Assembly (NCBI RefSeq): GCF_024763615.1
Contig: NC_077222.1
Span: 109,897,417-109,961,416, forward strand
DNA length: 64,000 nucleotides
Reading direction: 5' to 3'
From: Phlebotomus papatasi
Taxonomy: Eukaryota > Arthropoda > Insecta > Diptera > Psychodidae
The notes beneath the pieces were generated by a model. That model saw only the letters and a program-made list of their open reading frames with translations, was not told the DNA's origin and ran no database searches. Of the stretch, positions 24,207-37,464 are shown piece by piece. The position numbers and the translations under genes were made by a program. How positions within the stretch are numbered: the stretch's first letter is position 1; every line of letters starts with the position of its first letter.

Positions 24207-25940
24207 CACGCTGAATCATTTTAGGGTTATTTATCCAAAGAATTAAAATCATATTCGCGATTCACTGAATATAAACAGATTATCTCTGGTCGGCCGGGCA
24301 GTGGGAAAACAAGGAAAGGAAGGAAAAAAAAGTCTGTAAAACAGACATGATTCTATCTCTTTGGGTTAGTTGTACCATCCTAAAACAATGTTGTCATCAT
24401 CTTTTGTGTTTTCAATGTGTCACTTTAATGATATAGTTTTGTGTAGTCAGAATCGGGTGGAGGAAGAAGGAATAATTGCGCAGTGGATTTTCAACATTTT
24501 GGCAAGAATATATTTTAAAAAGCAAAACTGAAACCAGTAACATCGTAAAAATTTTTGCCAAGATTGCAAAGTAAAGAGAGAAAACACATGCGATATATAA
24601 GAAGTGTGATGAAGAGAAAGAAGTCCAGGAGGAACAGAAAAAGACCCTCTTCTTTAGAACACTCGTCGACCTTGGGATAATACTGGGAGAATGTTTTGTG
24701 TTTATTTTGCTTCACGAGACCCACTTGTGTTTACTGTTCCTCAATCCATAAGAAAAAGTGCACAAAAGGGCTCCAGAAGAATCAAACTAACACGAAAATA
24801 TGGCACAAGAAAGACCAAAATATCAAGAGAGAGAAACACAGGAAACACCTCACACAAGTTCAATTTAAAAATTTAGTTTCTTGGTTAATTAACTAATTTA
24901 TCATTTAATGGTTGCGACTGTTTGGAAAAATGAAGGAAAAAAAAGAATGTAGATCGTGATACATAATTTTATCAGGACTGTCAGATATTCACACAATTGT
25001 GGTGTAAACGGTGGGAATTTTCTCAGGTTGTGTCCCCTTCCCTAAAATAAAAAAAAAATAATCGTTATGCGAAATCTGAGTGCTAAAGTGACTAAAAAAG
25101 AAAAAGAGTCACACGCAACTCACGCAATCGTCAGATTCGTTTTCACAGATGAATCTCGTGCCAAAATTGTCTGAAATTTAAAAGACAGATTTCAAACATG
25201 CGAAACAGGAACCAAAGAGTATCGTGTTAATGAATTTTAATTGACAAATTTTGTCTTGAGATCCTACCAATCTAGAATATTCTTGTTTCAATACGAAATA
25301 TGGTTGAATTTTCTAACCCATTTTGCGTAATTAATTTCAATTTGAGCTGATCGAATTTCTTGATGTTTTCATTACAAACTCTAGAAGACAGTCCATGACT
25401 GAAAAAAGATGTTCTCTTACAAGATATTTCTAAATTATAAATTATTGATTTTAATCTATATTTTCTTTTCGTTTGCACTGGTTTGTGTACGAAATTTCTT
25501 ATCTGATATGTACTAAAAACCTGATATTTTTAGAACATGCCTGAGATTTAGTACTACAATAATTTCTTGATTATGCCTGTACCGTTTTTTCTGGTTACAT
25601 GCTATGTCTGTTATCAGCGGTTATACTAAGCGTTGACATCCATTTAACGGTTTTAGTATACACGACATAAAAGAGGACATAAAAGTTAGTGAAGTAGTTT
25701 CACGAAGTACAAGATATTTTCATACTTCTTGGTAGAAGATTATTACTTTGCACTCAAACTGGTCATTCATGAAATAAAATGGCTGCCTGATAGAACTAAA
25801 ACTTAAAAAAAAAAATAGTACACATGTAAATTGCCCATATCAATAATTTTATGTCTAAATTCTTGTAGAATCTCTTGCTCTTGAGCCTACTTACTATAAC
25901 AGTACATGACCTTACTTACACGGGTTGTTGCTACTAAGTA
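24207..25940. other. Intron, nothing recognised
   Basis: AT-rich, with several poly-A/poly-T tracts and overlapping 60-70 codon frames near 24700 that carry no recognisable domain. Confidence 0.4.
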
Positions 25941-26245
25941 ATCCTGAAAAACAAGTTTTGTCAAATTAACAAGAAAAGGAACAACAAAAGGATGTTATTC
26001 CATACAGAATATGGAAAAGTTTTGTCAAATCCGCAGCAAAATCGATCTTTTTAAAAGTTTGTCAAAAGGATGTTTTTCGACGTGAAATATGAGAGAAAAT
26101 TTTACCAGATTGGTGAATAATATCCTTTTGACAACCCTGACAAAATAGTTGTCAGATTAATATGTCAAAAGGATATTATTCCATACAGAATATGAAAAGT
26201 TTTGTCAAATTGATGAATAACATCCTTTTGAAAAAAAATTAACTA
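25940..26245. mobile_element. Repeat family 'GTTTTGTCAAATTAACAA', copy 1
   Basis: AAGTTTTGTCAAAT and AAAAGGATGTTATTCCATAC alternate in both orientations. The body aligns with 57930-58170 (TACAGAATATGG(A/C)AAAGTTTTG, AAAAGTTTGTCAAAAG). Confidence 0.6.
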
Positions 26246-26599
26246 AATCCGTTTGGCCGCTTAACAAAACCCTTTTTAGGACATTATCTTTCATACGTAA
26301 AATTACTCCATTCTCCCCTATTTTTAAATAAAAATTGTAATAATTTTTTTGTCTTCAGAATGTAGCAAAATAGCGTAAATAAATTAGTATACGTTTAATT
26401 TTTATATATTTATTACTAGTTCCTGATTTATTTTAATCACGTGGAACAAATGGATTTAGAATAGTCATGTACTAAAGAAATGACAAAGAGTACAACTTTG
26501 CGGAATGCACGAACTCACGAGATAGAGCTCACCATGAATTAGTTTTTCGTATGGTCTTTTGGTGCTTACTGATCTACTAGAGATCAAACTGATTCATAA

Positions 26600-26840
26600 G
26601 TCACAAAAACATTTGAAAATTAAAAAATCGGTACTTAATCGATTCATTACCGATAAAGGCCGATGCAGCCGGATTCGAAATTGTTTCGAAAATATTGTTT
26701 TTTATCGGTGGTCATCGAAGAAGTCGATATCTCTTACTGTTTAAGTTCCAGAACAGTGAAAAGTCGAAAAAAGACGGTTATATAACTGCTCCCTCCTTGA
26801 GTTCGAGCAGTAAAATGCTTAGAATGTATTAACTTCATTA
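26600..26840 (+). repeat. Diverged copy of the 49.5-50.5 kb repeat
   Basis: Contains AATCGGTACTTAATCGATTC, GGTCATCGAAGAAGTCGATA and TTGAGTTCGAGCAGTAAAAT, which match the end of the repeat at 49491-50535. Confidence 0.6.
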
Positions 26841-28393
26841 CCCAGAGGAAAGTCAATAAGTAATTAAACACAATAATATGTTCTATTATTTCAACATTTA
26901 AAATTAATTCTTGCAATACAATTTTACAGTTTTTTTTTACAATTTTTGTAAAATTTTCTAATGACGCACGCACATTAATTTTTGTTTTGTAAACATATTT
27001 TCAAAAATTGTGAATAGGATTGAGCGAATTGACTAAAACTAGTTAACGATCACGTTCGAAGAAGCATGCTTGCAATTTTAATCCAGTATTGCAAAAGTTT
27101 TACGTAAATTATGATATTTAGTTTAAGCCGGTCGAGTAAAACCTTAAACTTAACTGTGATAAATTTGAATAGTTTATTGCAAAATTACAGCCAATATTTC
27201 AAAATTATCTATAGCTTTCGGTATAACAAAATAAACAATAAAAACAATAAAATTATCATATTGCAAATAGCTGGGAATTTAAACTAGTTTTGCACAGAAT
27301 GCAAAAAATGCCCTCAATCACTTTGCATTTATAATTGGGTTTTAAATAAAAGAATATTACTTTTGTTTGACTTTTATGAATAAATTAGTGGAGAATTGTT
27401 TAAGTGCGTCTAATAACATGATCATGTACAGTGGGACTACAATGTGTGCAGAATTTTCCAATGTTTAGTGTGATCCATTGTGCTACTTTTAAAACAATCG
27501 TCATTTATCTCAAATGCTATTTTTTTTTAGTGAAAATATGGGTATTTCGTAATTTTCCATATAGACCAACTACTACGAGCTATTTTAGTTATTTTCAATT
27601 ATCACGTTTTAGAGTTTTAACGAAGCGTGTGTGGCATTTGTGAGGAAAATTGTTTTCTTTTGTAAAATTAATGTTTTTACTCAATCGTCACTTTTCCCGG
27701 TTCTTAAGAATAGGAAATGTTGAGAGAGAGAGAAAAGGAACTCGAATAATTTTTAAATGAATGGAAAACTTGAATTGTAATGAAAGAGGTAGTTGTACAG
27801 CGGATCTGCATATTTAATTGCAATTTTAACTTGTTAGAGAAGCAATATTAGTAAATGAATTTTCCTGTTTTTCAAACACCCTCAATGGGAAAGAGAGTGT
27901 CAGTGAGAAATGAAATATTAAGTGTTGGGTCACATTAATCTGTTTTTCAGACTTGCAATAGCGGAATTTGCATTTTTAATTTAAAATTAAAAATAAAAAA
28001 AACACACCGCACTCATTTGTTAATTCAACTGGTTTGTTTACAACTTGGTGCACCTCCTCGGTTACAATTTGTACCAATTGTTTGTAGTTTTTTTTTGTTG
28101 TTGTTGTATCAACAACGTATGCCAACTCGCCGTCAAAGTGCAAATTTCTGCTATGAGAATCTGTCTCACCATTCACTCATAAACTGAACGTAAACAAACT
28201 AATTTAACCTTGTGAGTTATTTCAAGTCATAACACCCTGCGTTGCATTAGAATAAATTGATTATAATTAATGATGGATCGATGGGGGAATAAAAATAAAT
28301 TGTAGTGTGATTTTAAGCCTTGGTTGCATTTCTGGGGTTTGATTTTACCCTCACGAAGCATAGGCTTTACGACACTTGCTACTTTCTTAGGCA
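26841..28393. other. Intron, mostly unassigned
   Basis: No gene seen. A diverged half of the 146-bp MITE may lie near 26965-27040 (GCACGCACATTAATTTTTG, then TTTGTAAACATATTTTC). Confidence 0.4.
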
Positions 28394-28526
28394 GAGATTA
28401 GCAAGAACCGTTTGAAATCGAAAAAAATGTTAAATGAAAATTGTAGGTCAAAGGTCAAAACGTTACTTTGACAAACTCATTTTGACGTTTATTCGGTTTT
28501 AAACGATTTTTGCTTACCCCTGTTCT
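28394..28526. mobile_element. MITE family 'GCAAGAACCGTTTGAAA', copy 1
   Basis: AGCAAGAACCGTTTGAAATC at the left, TTTTAAACGATTTTTGCTTA at the right. Relatives are at 39157-39295 and a half copy at 56434-56477. Confidence 0.65.
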
Positions 28527-28658
28527 TACACTTAGAGAAATCCGAAAAAGTTAAAATAACATTCCGGAAATGTTAATTTTACCCTGCAGTATTGATCCGA
28601 AATCGGTGTAAATATTACCCTTTTTAGGTGTATTGGGGGTTAAAGTTAACCTTTTTAT
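28527..28658. mobile_element. MITE family 'CACTGAGAAAAAA', copy 3 (half)
   Basis: TTACACTTAGAGAAATCCGA to TTAAAGTTAACC aligns with the first half of copy 2. The other half is absent. Confidence 0.7.
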
Positions 28659-28738
28659 GACTAATCCACTTAAAATAATATTTTAATTTTTACTTCCGTA
28701 ATATAGTCACTACAGTAACATAATATAATGCCCAGCGC

Positions 28739-28874
28739 ACAATAACTTTTGTTTTGTAAACATAATTTTGACATTTCAGTGAGAGTGAATGAAGTCTAGA
28801 TCTAGTCATCTCGCTCACTCTCATACGAATTTTTGAAAATATGTTTACAAACAAAAGTTATTGTGCACTGGTCA
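28739..28874. mobile_element. Palindromic MITE, copy 3 (136 bp), TAA duplication
   Basis: TGCCCAGCGCACAATAAC ... GTTATTGTGCACTGGTCA, flanked by TAA at 28736-28738 and 28875-28877. It has the same centre (TCTAGATCTAGTCATCTC) as copy 2. Confidence 0.85.
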
Positions 28875-28877
28875 TAA

Positions 28878-30492
28878 CTATTCAACTTTGAGAAAAAGCA
28901 AAAATAGTATTTTTATCCATTAAATAAGTTAGTGTAATCGACTCATTTCAATCTTTGTGCCAGCTGGGTTTAATTAAAAGTGAATTAGCGAAAAGGCGCC
29001 CCAGTTAGTGCCTGCTGACTTATTTCAGTATTATCATTATTTTATAAATTTTCTTTAGTATTTTTGATAATTTTTTTTATATTACGTTTCTGAATGAAAC
29101 AGTGAATAATTTTATGGATTTTGAAGAAGTAAAAAAGAATTTCATCAGTCTAAAAACAAGCGTTTAACAAAGCCTATGCTCCATATAACTAACGCCATCT
29201 ATGATCACCAAAATAAGTTTTCATGTTCAGCAGACTTCTTTTTACTCAAATTTTCTTTTCATTTGGTCAATTGCACAGTTACTAAATGAGATTCTTATTT
29301 CACAGAATAATAAAGAAAAAAATAAAAGTAGCTTATAGAAAAGTAATTAATTGAATATAACCCATAAATATTTAATGGGAAATAAATGTAATTTAAAAGG
29401 CAATTGAGGGTTACCTATAGAATAACAATATTGTATAATTTTTATTAATGGCATGAGAGTATAAACAGCAAATGATTCACACGACGACGTGAAACATTTT
29501 TCTCTATTCTATTCTTATACCCATCAATTTTCTTGGTTTTTTTCCTAAGAAGAAAAAAAAGATTTACGTGATGTTTTCCACTAGATATTCTGTACTCGTA
29601 CCAGGAAAATTTAGTAAGTGGAATGAAATCAGTAAATTGTGTGGTGAATTTTGCTTAGAAAGCATGTTTTCGTGATAAAATCCTTTGGGTAAAAATTAAT
29701 TAGAGACATTTTCCGTTCATTCACCTCGGGTTTTATATATAAAAAAAAACGGTGTCTACTGAAGAGTGGCCAACAAGTGATTTTAGGGGGTTGATTTAGT
29801 GCATTCTTCCTTCCGCAAAATCTATTTTGAGGATTCGTGCAGAATTGAGAGAGCTTTCAGCTCTAAGCACATCAGCACTTGAGATAGATTTAGCGTGAAA
29901 TCGATGTGCTTTGTCCTTGAATTGTCCTCTAGTAAATTGTGTGAAGAGTTTCTTCTACTCCTTATCGTGCTTTCTAAAGTTATATTATCTCATCTACTGA
30001 AAGCAAAGTATAAGATATTGAGGAGGATGGACAGGAGTGTAAATAAATGTATAAACTCTTCAAGAGGTGCGGTTGGCTCCTTCGTGGCTCAATTCTCTTA
30101 TATGGGGTCGCCGTATTTGCGACTAGTTTAATATAAACAAGTAATAATAGCTATTATTGATGTGTGTGGTTTTCACAGCAAATAAAATAGAGGTTTTTCT
30201 GCTTCACACAATTTTTCATACCCATATCTATATATTTATTTTTTTCTTATCCCTTTCTCGCCATTTTATGGACTATTATTACGTGCACTGAAATTGCAAG
30301 TTAGTGCCGGTTTTTATTTATTATTTTTGTGTAATATGTGCATGGAAGAAAAAAAAGCTCTCCGCCATGTGCGTTGTTACCCGACTGACCAGTGGTGACT
30401 GGTTATATTCAAAGATTGCTTACAGCATTGATTACCGATTACCTTACAGAAATCATTCGTTAATGATTTTATGAATCAGTTCTAAAAAAATA
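28878..30492. other. Intron, nothing recognised
   Basis: AT-rich sequence. A 78-codon frame at 29895-30131 has no recognisable domain. Confidence 0.4.
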
Positions 30493-31348
30493 TAGGGTAG
30501 AGTAAGTACTTTTCGCCACCTTAAGGTTTGACGCCCTTATAATTCTTACACTTTTTGTCGAAATAAAATGAAATTTTGTGTACAAATGCTTTGAAGCATT
30601 GTCTATCTATTGAACCAGGAGACTTTCCGGGAACTTTTGAGTACCTGGTTGAAAAAATACATTTCCTGCAACAATGCATGTTTCAGTACTTTTCGCCACC
30701 TTGTAAACACTTTTTCGCCACTGTGTAAGCACTTTTTCGCCACTTGTTTTCAATTGATTTTTAAGAAACAGCAGCTTTCGAAAACCCCTAAAAGTACACG
30801 GCACAGTACTTTTCTTATTTAACACCGATATTAGACAATTATTAGAGTATTTCGAATGATTTTTTGCACATTTTTTATTTGCGACAAAAATCAATTGAAA
30901 ATTACGCCTGTTTCAACTAAATTCCGCGAGGAGCGCCACTTGTAAAATGCTTGGAAAAATGAGTGGCGAAAAGTACTTACACAACCGAAAAAGTAAGGCC
31001 TATTTCACCACATCCGTATTTCTTTATTTTTTTGGAAAACATTATTAAAAAATGATATTAGAACAAAGCTTAGTTAATAACGGATTGACTTTCAGTGAAA
31101 AAATATCGAATACTGTACTGAAAAAAACATAAAATAATGCAAGACAATTTGTCTTCTGAGCGTTGACAAGTTTATTAAGAACTCCATATTTTTTTGGTGA
31201 CTGTTCACCTTGTTGGCAATTTCTTTAATTAACTTGCAAAGAATCTAGTCAATGGAGCATCTGATATAACTCATAATTTTCTTAAAATATGATTTTAATT
31301 TAGGTGGCGAAAAAGGGCTTACTGGCGAAAAAGTACTGACTACCCTAA
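30493..31348. mobile_element. MITE 'GGGTAGAGTAAGTACTTTTCG', 0.85 kb
   Basis: TA-GGGTAGAGTAAGTACTTT ... AAGTACTGACTACCC-TA. TTTTCGCCAC and GTGGCGAAAAG recur through the element in both orientations. A left-end fragment lies at 32999-33040. Confidence 0.7.
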
Positions 31349-31668
31349 TGATCCGTCCTTGAAGTAACTAATTACAACTTGTTTTACTTACACTTTGTTT
31401 AAAAAGTATTAGATTTTTTTTGAATTGTGATATCTGTCGGTATTGCAACTGGATATTGTTGGTAAACGACTAGCCTCTTAAATAAACACAACTTTGCAAA
31501 TGTCAGCCAGTTACAAGAGTCGCTAGCGCCATCCACCGGATTTAATGTTGAACACCAAGTACTGAACGTATAGAAAATTATGTGAATATTTTCATTTGAC
31601 ATTTGTCTGACAGCCGTGAAGTGCAGTGTTATGTGGTGCAGTGGTCAAATGTCAAAATATGAAGAATA

Positions 31669-32233
31669 GGGGAGACTGGGGCAAAATTTGTCAAGACGAA
31701 AATTTCAATATTCACTATTTTCTAAAATAAAAGAGACTGAGGCTTGAATTTTTTTTATTATAGATGATGAAGGCCATCTTAAACTCAGAAAGTTTCAAGA
31801 GATTCGAGGAAGGATTATGTAAAATAGAAAAAAAAATGAAATTTTAAGCCCTATTTTTGGAATATTTGGCTTACAGAAAATATTAATATTGATTAGCTCA
31901 ATTTAAACACATTTCTCGTTAAGATAGAGAAAAATTATAAAAATATGTCTATTTGATATTTTTAACGTTTGCGAGAAGCGAGAGTGAAACGTCACAAATT
32001 ATCCGAAGACTGACAAAATTTGCCCCAGCAATTTTGAGAATCTCCACAAAATCGACGTTTAGAAAATGATTCGAAAATCACATTTCTTTCGAGATAGAGG
32101 AAAATAGTCTTCTACAATGTTGTAGAGCAGAAAATTTCATATAAGAATATGCTCATTATAAAACGTTTAAGTTTTCTCAGAGCTCGTGAAAGAATTAAAT
32201 ATGCGTTTTGACAAGTTTTGCCCCAGTCTCTCC
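31669..32233. mobile_element. MITE 'GGGGAGACTGGGGCAAA', 0.57 kb
   Basis: TA-GGGGAGACTGGGGCAAAAT ... TTTTGCCCCAGTCTCTCC-TA, with an internal TGACAAAATTTGCCCC. No coding frame. Confidence 0.8.
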
Positions 32234-32998
32234 TAGTAAACTCTTACTAATTTTTAGTTGCAAATAGCACTTCTACGACTTGTAATTGTTGAATAAGTGG
32301 TAACAAATCAAAAATGCTAGAACCAATTTTGCGGTCAATTTAGAATGAACTTATGGTCAGCCGGGTTATGGCAATTGGTTGGGGCATTCCATAAAATGAG
32401 CAATTGCATCTATGAAGTGCGTCGTATGAATGCAAAATAGGAGCTTTTATAATGAATTTCAATATCTCTCTTATTTACAAACCGCATGTGGTGGAATTTG
32501 TGTATTTGAGAAAGTCAACAAGAAAGAAAAAAAAACAGAGGGAATCTCTAGCTCCGGTTCAGACTCTTTTTTTGCTTCATTTTTCCTCATATTTTGCCTT
32601 TTATAACTTCTTTCTGGGTTATCAAAAAGGGCGGGAGAGCTATTATCAAGAAGAGCGTCATAGTCAGTTTTTTTTCTTGATTTATTTTTCAAGCTCCTCA
32701 ATCTCACAATATTGTGTTTATGATTTTTTTTCTGGGAGTTTCGTGTTGAAAATAATGATAAAAGAGCCTAGCCAAGGAAGAATTGTTAAAATTTCGCCAA
32801 TGACCTCATTTATATGCTGAGAATGAACCGGATTAATCTTAAAAATAAAGGATTTGAGAAATGTCTTATCTAAAAAGAAAGGTTTGAGTTTGATATTCTC
32901 GTGTCTGTCTTGACTGTTTCTATTTTCGCCGAAACTGTTCCCAATGCCGGGCTGTCAAATGTTTGTTTTGACTTTGATACATTGGAAAATTCCGGTAG

Positions 32999-33040
32999 GG
33001 TAGAGTAAGCCCTTTTCGCCACCTTAAAGTTCCTTGTAAT
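32999..33040. mobile_element. Left-end fragment of the GGGTAGAGTAAG element
   Basis: TAGGGTAGAGTAAGCCCTTTT followed by CGCCACCTTAA, then sequence unrelated to that family. Confidence 0.6.
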
Positions 33041-33041
33041 T

Positions 33042-33659
33042 CTGTGTGTGTGCCAAATTTCGGCATAGTTTCATGCAAGCGCCAAAGTCTTAAGTTTGAA
33101 ATATAATATATTTAATACAAATTGATATTTTTTGTTACTTTTTTCAAGGAGTTTTTCTTTGAATCTTGTAGACAGTTTATTGTTTTTATTTTCTCTAAAA
33201 TCATTCTTAATACATTTTAAAATGAATAAAAATGTACACATAGCTTTTGTGGCATATTTCGGCCACCTTCATTCGTGGGGCCCAAATAGATTCAGGCTGA
33301 TCCTCGAGAATATTTAGCCTGTAAAATTTAGCAATAAAGATTTATCCCAAACTGTCATTTACTTAGGGCTTATGATCACCAGTAAGAAGTCCTTTGGATA
33401 AATTTCCTTTACCTTATGCTTTATTATTGACTTTTAAAAGCTAAATACTCTGAAGGATCAGTATAGGTCTATTTGGGCTTTTACAGTTTCCGGAATTCTT
33501 TCAAAGTCTTTTTTCATTGGACCTCGTTCATTAGAACGACATTTCTTGTTATTTTTTGCATTGTAATCATTAGAGATCAACAACTAAAAATTCATTGAAA
33601 TTTTAGGAACAAAAAAAGTGGCCGAAATTGCAAGCTGGCCGAAATTTGGTATACTTACC
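33042..33659. mobile_element. MITE family 'GTGTGCCAAATTTCGG', copy 2, interrupted
   Basis: GTGTGCCAAATTTCGGC at the left and CCGAAATTTGGTATACTTAC at the right. The body aligns with the other copies but is split by a different element at about 33277-33483. Confidence 0.75.
33277..33483. mobile_element. MITE family 'GGGCCCAAATA...CAGGCTGATCCT', nested
   Basis: GGGCCCAAATAGATTCAGGC at the left; TATAGGTCTATTTGGGC at the right. It sits inside the MITE at 33042-33659. Relatives are at 48815-49270 and 56585-57005, with a right-end piece at about 12415-12490. Confidence 0.7.
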
Positions 33660-35505
33660 ATATTTTTTGCGAGATTGTATCACATTTTATCCTCATTATA
33701 CAATTTTCTCTAACTAAAATGCAAATTCTAAGACTTTCGGACTAAAATTTAGTCCCAGGAACAGTTTTTCTCTCAGATTATTTTGCTTATAAACGTAGCC
33801 AAAGTCCCAACTCAAATTGGAATCTATTGTTGAAGGGAATTTCCTGAAAGGAAAGAGCTTTTGAAGTTCTTTTTTTTCTGGTTGGTTCATGATGGAAAAT
33901 TATTTTGAAAATCAATGCCTATTGTGTGGCAATATTTTGCTGGGTAAAAGCTTTTTGGGAGTGACATTTACGAAAGAGGGTCCATAAGAGTAATAATTTA
34001 CAATGCGAAGGGTTGTAAATGTCAAAGGTAAAACAATTATTGATGATGGAAAGGCTTGAATTTCATGGATTTTCATGGCCAATACATTGGATATGGATAT
34101 TGGCACGTATGAAGGGTTAATGAGATGAACTCTCAATCACGTTGTTCAAACATCATGTAAGCAATTTTTGTGGTCATCTCTGTCTCCGATATTAATTAGG
34201 AAATTTACCAATTAATTGCTTCGGGCAATATTGAAAGCATTCACCTCGGTGAAATATTGTTTTCCTCGCAGAGAAATTGAGATTCATGAAGATGATGTGG
34301 TATCACTTATCAGTGTTACACGTCGGAGAAGTGTAGTAAAATTGCGCAATAATTGCTGATAAAGTAAAGGTAGAGTAAAGTTCACATTGTCTCGAAAACG
34401 ACTTTGTTTTATCACAATTCAGCTTATGAGAAGAAAGCGTGCGAATTAGAAAAAAAATTATGTTATTTACAGTTCATTTCTATGTTTTTGGAAAGGTTTG
34501 TGTCTTTGCTAATATCATAAATATATTGGTTATTTGTTATAATTTTTAATTACCCAAATTTGTACTAGAGAGTTTATCTAAAGAAATGGATTGAAGTGGT
34601 CCAAGGATCTTTGACCATCGAAATTAGAAAAATTGCAAGCCAAGACTCTCACCAACCACTTACACTAGTGAAGACACAAATCCTTTTCAAACATCCTTAC
34701 GTGACTTTTGCAAAACTTTATAATTGCTTCAACAAACTTTTTTTTAACAAGAATTCTGACGGACCAGCATCATTGACTTGCACCAAGCAACAGCAATAAT
34801 TATGTAAATTTTTCAGTGATGCTATGAATAAGACAAACTGTTTAAATTTTAAATTTAAATTCTTCTAGTGTGCTCTTTGCTAAAGAGAGTTCTCCAAATA
34901 TCCCAAAATGTTTATTCTTCTGTTTTTTTTTTTGCCTATCTCATTATGTACTCTTTCAATACGCGTAATTATTTGACGTCTCAACACAAGTGATGTCCCC
35001 GAAGAGGTCATAAGACGACTTATAGCATGAAAAAGTCCATAAACAAGAGAAAGTGATAAAAGTCAAGACTGTGCTGTCTTATATTAAGTGGGCAATAAGC
35101 AATTATTAATAAATCTGACCAGCATTTTTTTTTTGCAAAGTCTCGAAAAGGGTAAGGGCAGAACTTGACCATGAAAGTGAATTCACATCACGTTCGTCAA
35201 ATACTCTCTGACTGTGTATTAACCCATTAAGACCGGATCACAAATCCACTGATTATTTATTCATTATTTATAAAAAAATTCAGTTGCAGAAATGGGATTT
35301 TAGTTGCTATTTTTTAAACTTTATTTTTTAGGCTTTTAAGGACCCTTTTGACTGAGGATATTTCGAAATGAATCTCACTGTACTATACAGAATTGAGTCT
35401 TGGAAAGTCTCTTAATAGATCATTCCTGAGATAAAAACTCACTTCAGTTATTTATAGTCCACCCAAGTCTGTCTCTGCTAAAATTGAAAAAAAACAGGAA
35501 CGTTT
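33660..35505. other. Intron, nothing recognised
   Basis: AT-rich; the open frames here (66-74 codons) show no known domain. Confidence 0.4.
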
Positions 35506-35891
35506 AGGGTAACTGTACCAAATTTCGACCAGTTTGCAATTTCGGACACTTCTCTTGTTTCTAAAATTTTCATGAATTTTTAATTTTCGCAAATTCCAGA
35601 GATTATACAACGCAAAAAACAAAAGATGAGCCTTCGACGAACGAAATGACATGAAAGAGACTTTGGAAGAATTCCGGAAGGGTAACGAACTATGAGAATC
35701 AAGGTGGCCGAAATGTTACACAAAACTATGTCTATATTTTTATTCATTTTAAAATGTATTGAGAATGATCTTAGAGAAACCAAACACTCCTTAAAAAAGT
35801 AAAAAAAGAAAATAATTTGTATTAAAAATGTTACATTCTAAACTTAAGACTTTGGCGCCTGAATGCAACTATGCCTAAATTTGGCGCACTT
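35506..35891. mobile_element. MITE family 'GTGTGCCAAATTTCGG', copy 3 (reverse)
   Basis: AGGGTAACTGTACCAAATTT at the left, ATGCCTAAATTTGGCGCACT at the right. It abuts copy 4 directly. Confidence 0.75.
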
Positions 35892-36318
35892 AGGGTAAGT
35901 GTGCCAAATTTCGGCATAGTTGCATGCAAGCGCCAAAGTCACCAGTTTTAAATGTAATATCTTTAATAAAAATTGATTTTTTATTCCTTCTACTTAAAGA
36001 GTGTTACTTGGAACCTTGTAGACAGTTTATCGTCTTTATTTTCTATAAAATCATTCTTAATACATTTTAAAATGAATAAAAATGTAGACATGGCTTTGGT
36101 ACCCTATTTCGGCCACCTTCATTCTAATAGTTCCTTGCCCTTCAGGAATTGTTCCAATGCCTTTTTCACATCATCTCGTTTGTCGAAGCTACATTTTTTG
36201 TTATTCTTTTGCATTGTATAATCTCTAGAGTATGTAAAAACTAAAAATTCATGGAAATTCGAGGAACAAAAAAGGTGGCCGAAATTGCAAGCTGGCCGGA
36301 ATTTGGCACACTTACTCT
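35892..36318. mobile_element. MITE family 'GTGTGCCAAATTTCGG', copy 4
   Basis: AGGGTAAGTGTGCCAAATTT to GAATTTGGCACACTTACTCT. It is head to head with copy 3; the two share the junction ACTTAGGGTAAGTG. Confidence 0.8.
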
Positions 36319-36991
36319 ATCTTTTTTGTTTTATTTTTAAGAGTTTTAGAGTTGTAGTAAGAACTATTTTATTGTTAAAAAGATCTAATTAAAAAAAAAC
36401 ATATTTGAAATAAGATTTGCCTGATTAATGAAGATGGTACAGGGGATCCCTGGATTATTCGGATTTTCCGGATCGAAAAAAACCGCACGAAATGAGTCTC
36501 TGTACCCAGAAGTTTGTATACACGCAGAAGACATTTTCTAATAACTTAGAAATGCCGCAATATATACAGTTAATTTCAGGTTCCAATTTTTCGACAAATT
36601 TTCGACATTAATTCATAAAAAAACGTTTTTATCGCTTAAAAAATATTTGCATACATTTAGGGATATTTTAAAAATGATTTCACAAATTAACTCCCCATGG
36701 TAGGCAATTGTTCTTAATTGTGTTTGTAAAACCCCATTAGATGCATAATCCATCCACCCATTAACCACCCTGGCTACAGAATGTTTGCGATAATGTTGTC
36801 ACAAGTTGAAAATACTCAAAAAAAAAAAGATTTTTTTAAATTAATTTTTAACGTGAGAATTTTGTGTTTGATATTAATTGTATTTAAGTACAGAGAATCG
36901 TCAATCAGAGGAAGTGACACTTAAATCATCCAGTTTCCTCAGGAGTGGGGGCAGGAAAAATTCCTGCCTCCACTCAGGATCAAACTGTAGT

Positions 36992-37213
36992 GGAATTCTG
37001 TAACAGTATGACAATGTCATATGATAAATTTAAATTTTATATGGTAAGTCCGGAAGAACTAATCATAAATCTGACTTATATCAGTTGGTAAAAACTTCAT
37101 GGAGATCCTTACAATGGTCATTCGATGGTCACTGTGCTTTTACGTCGTACTGTTCCCGAATTTTATCACAAAAATTTGTCATATGACATTGTCATATTGC
37201 TACAGAATTCCCC
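36992..37213. mobile_element. Palindromic element 'ATGACAATGTCATATGA', copy 2
   Basis: GAATTCTGTAACAGTATGAC at the left and GTCATATTGCTACAGAATTC at the right, with ATGACAATGTCATATGATAA and its complement inside. It is complete, unlike copy 1. Confidence 0.75.
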
Positions 37214-37241
37214 TTCTGGAGACCTCTCGTTAACTAAATGA

Positions 37242-37464
37242 ACACTGAGAAAAAAGGGGGTGCGATTAACTTTTCTTCCTCATAACTTTAACAGTTTTTA
37301 GGTGTAAAAATATATCAACATTTTTAATGTTAATATTATACTTTTTTAAGAGTAAAATTAACATGAAAAAGGGTAACTTTAACTCATAAAACACCTAAAA
37401 AGCATGATATTTACACCGATTTCTTGTCAATTCTGTAGGGTAAAATAAACATTTCCGGAATGTG
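37242..37464. mobile_element. MITE family 'CACTGAGAAAAAA', copy 4, truncated
   Basis: ACACTGAGAAAAAAGGGGG to TTTCCGGAATGTG. The right tip is replaced by the TTCGTAAA element that follows. Confidence 0.75.

Noticed and set aside
24691..24896. Two overlapping basic frames of 61 and 66 codons
   Set aside because: Lys/Arg-rich because the DNA is A-rich; the frames compete and neither has splice sites that fit the gene.
32452..32820. 122-codon plus-strand frame
   Set aside because: Phe/Ser/Tyr-rich from poly-T tracts; overlapping antisense frame of similar quality; no domain or splice support.
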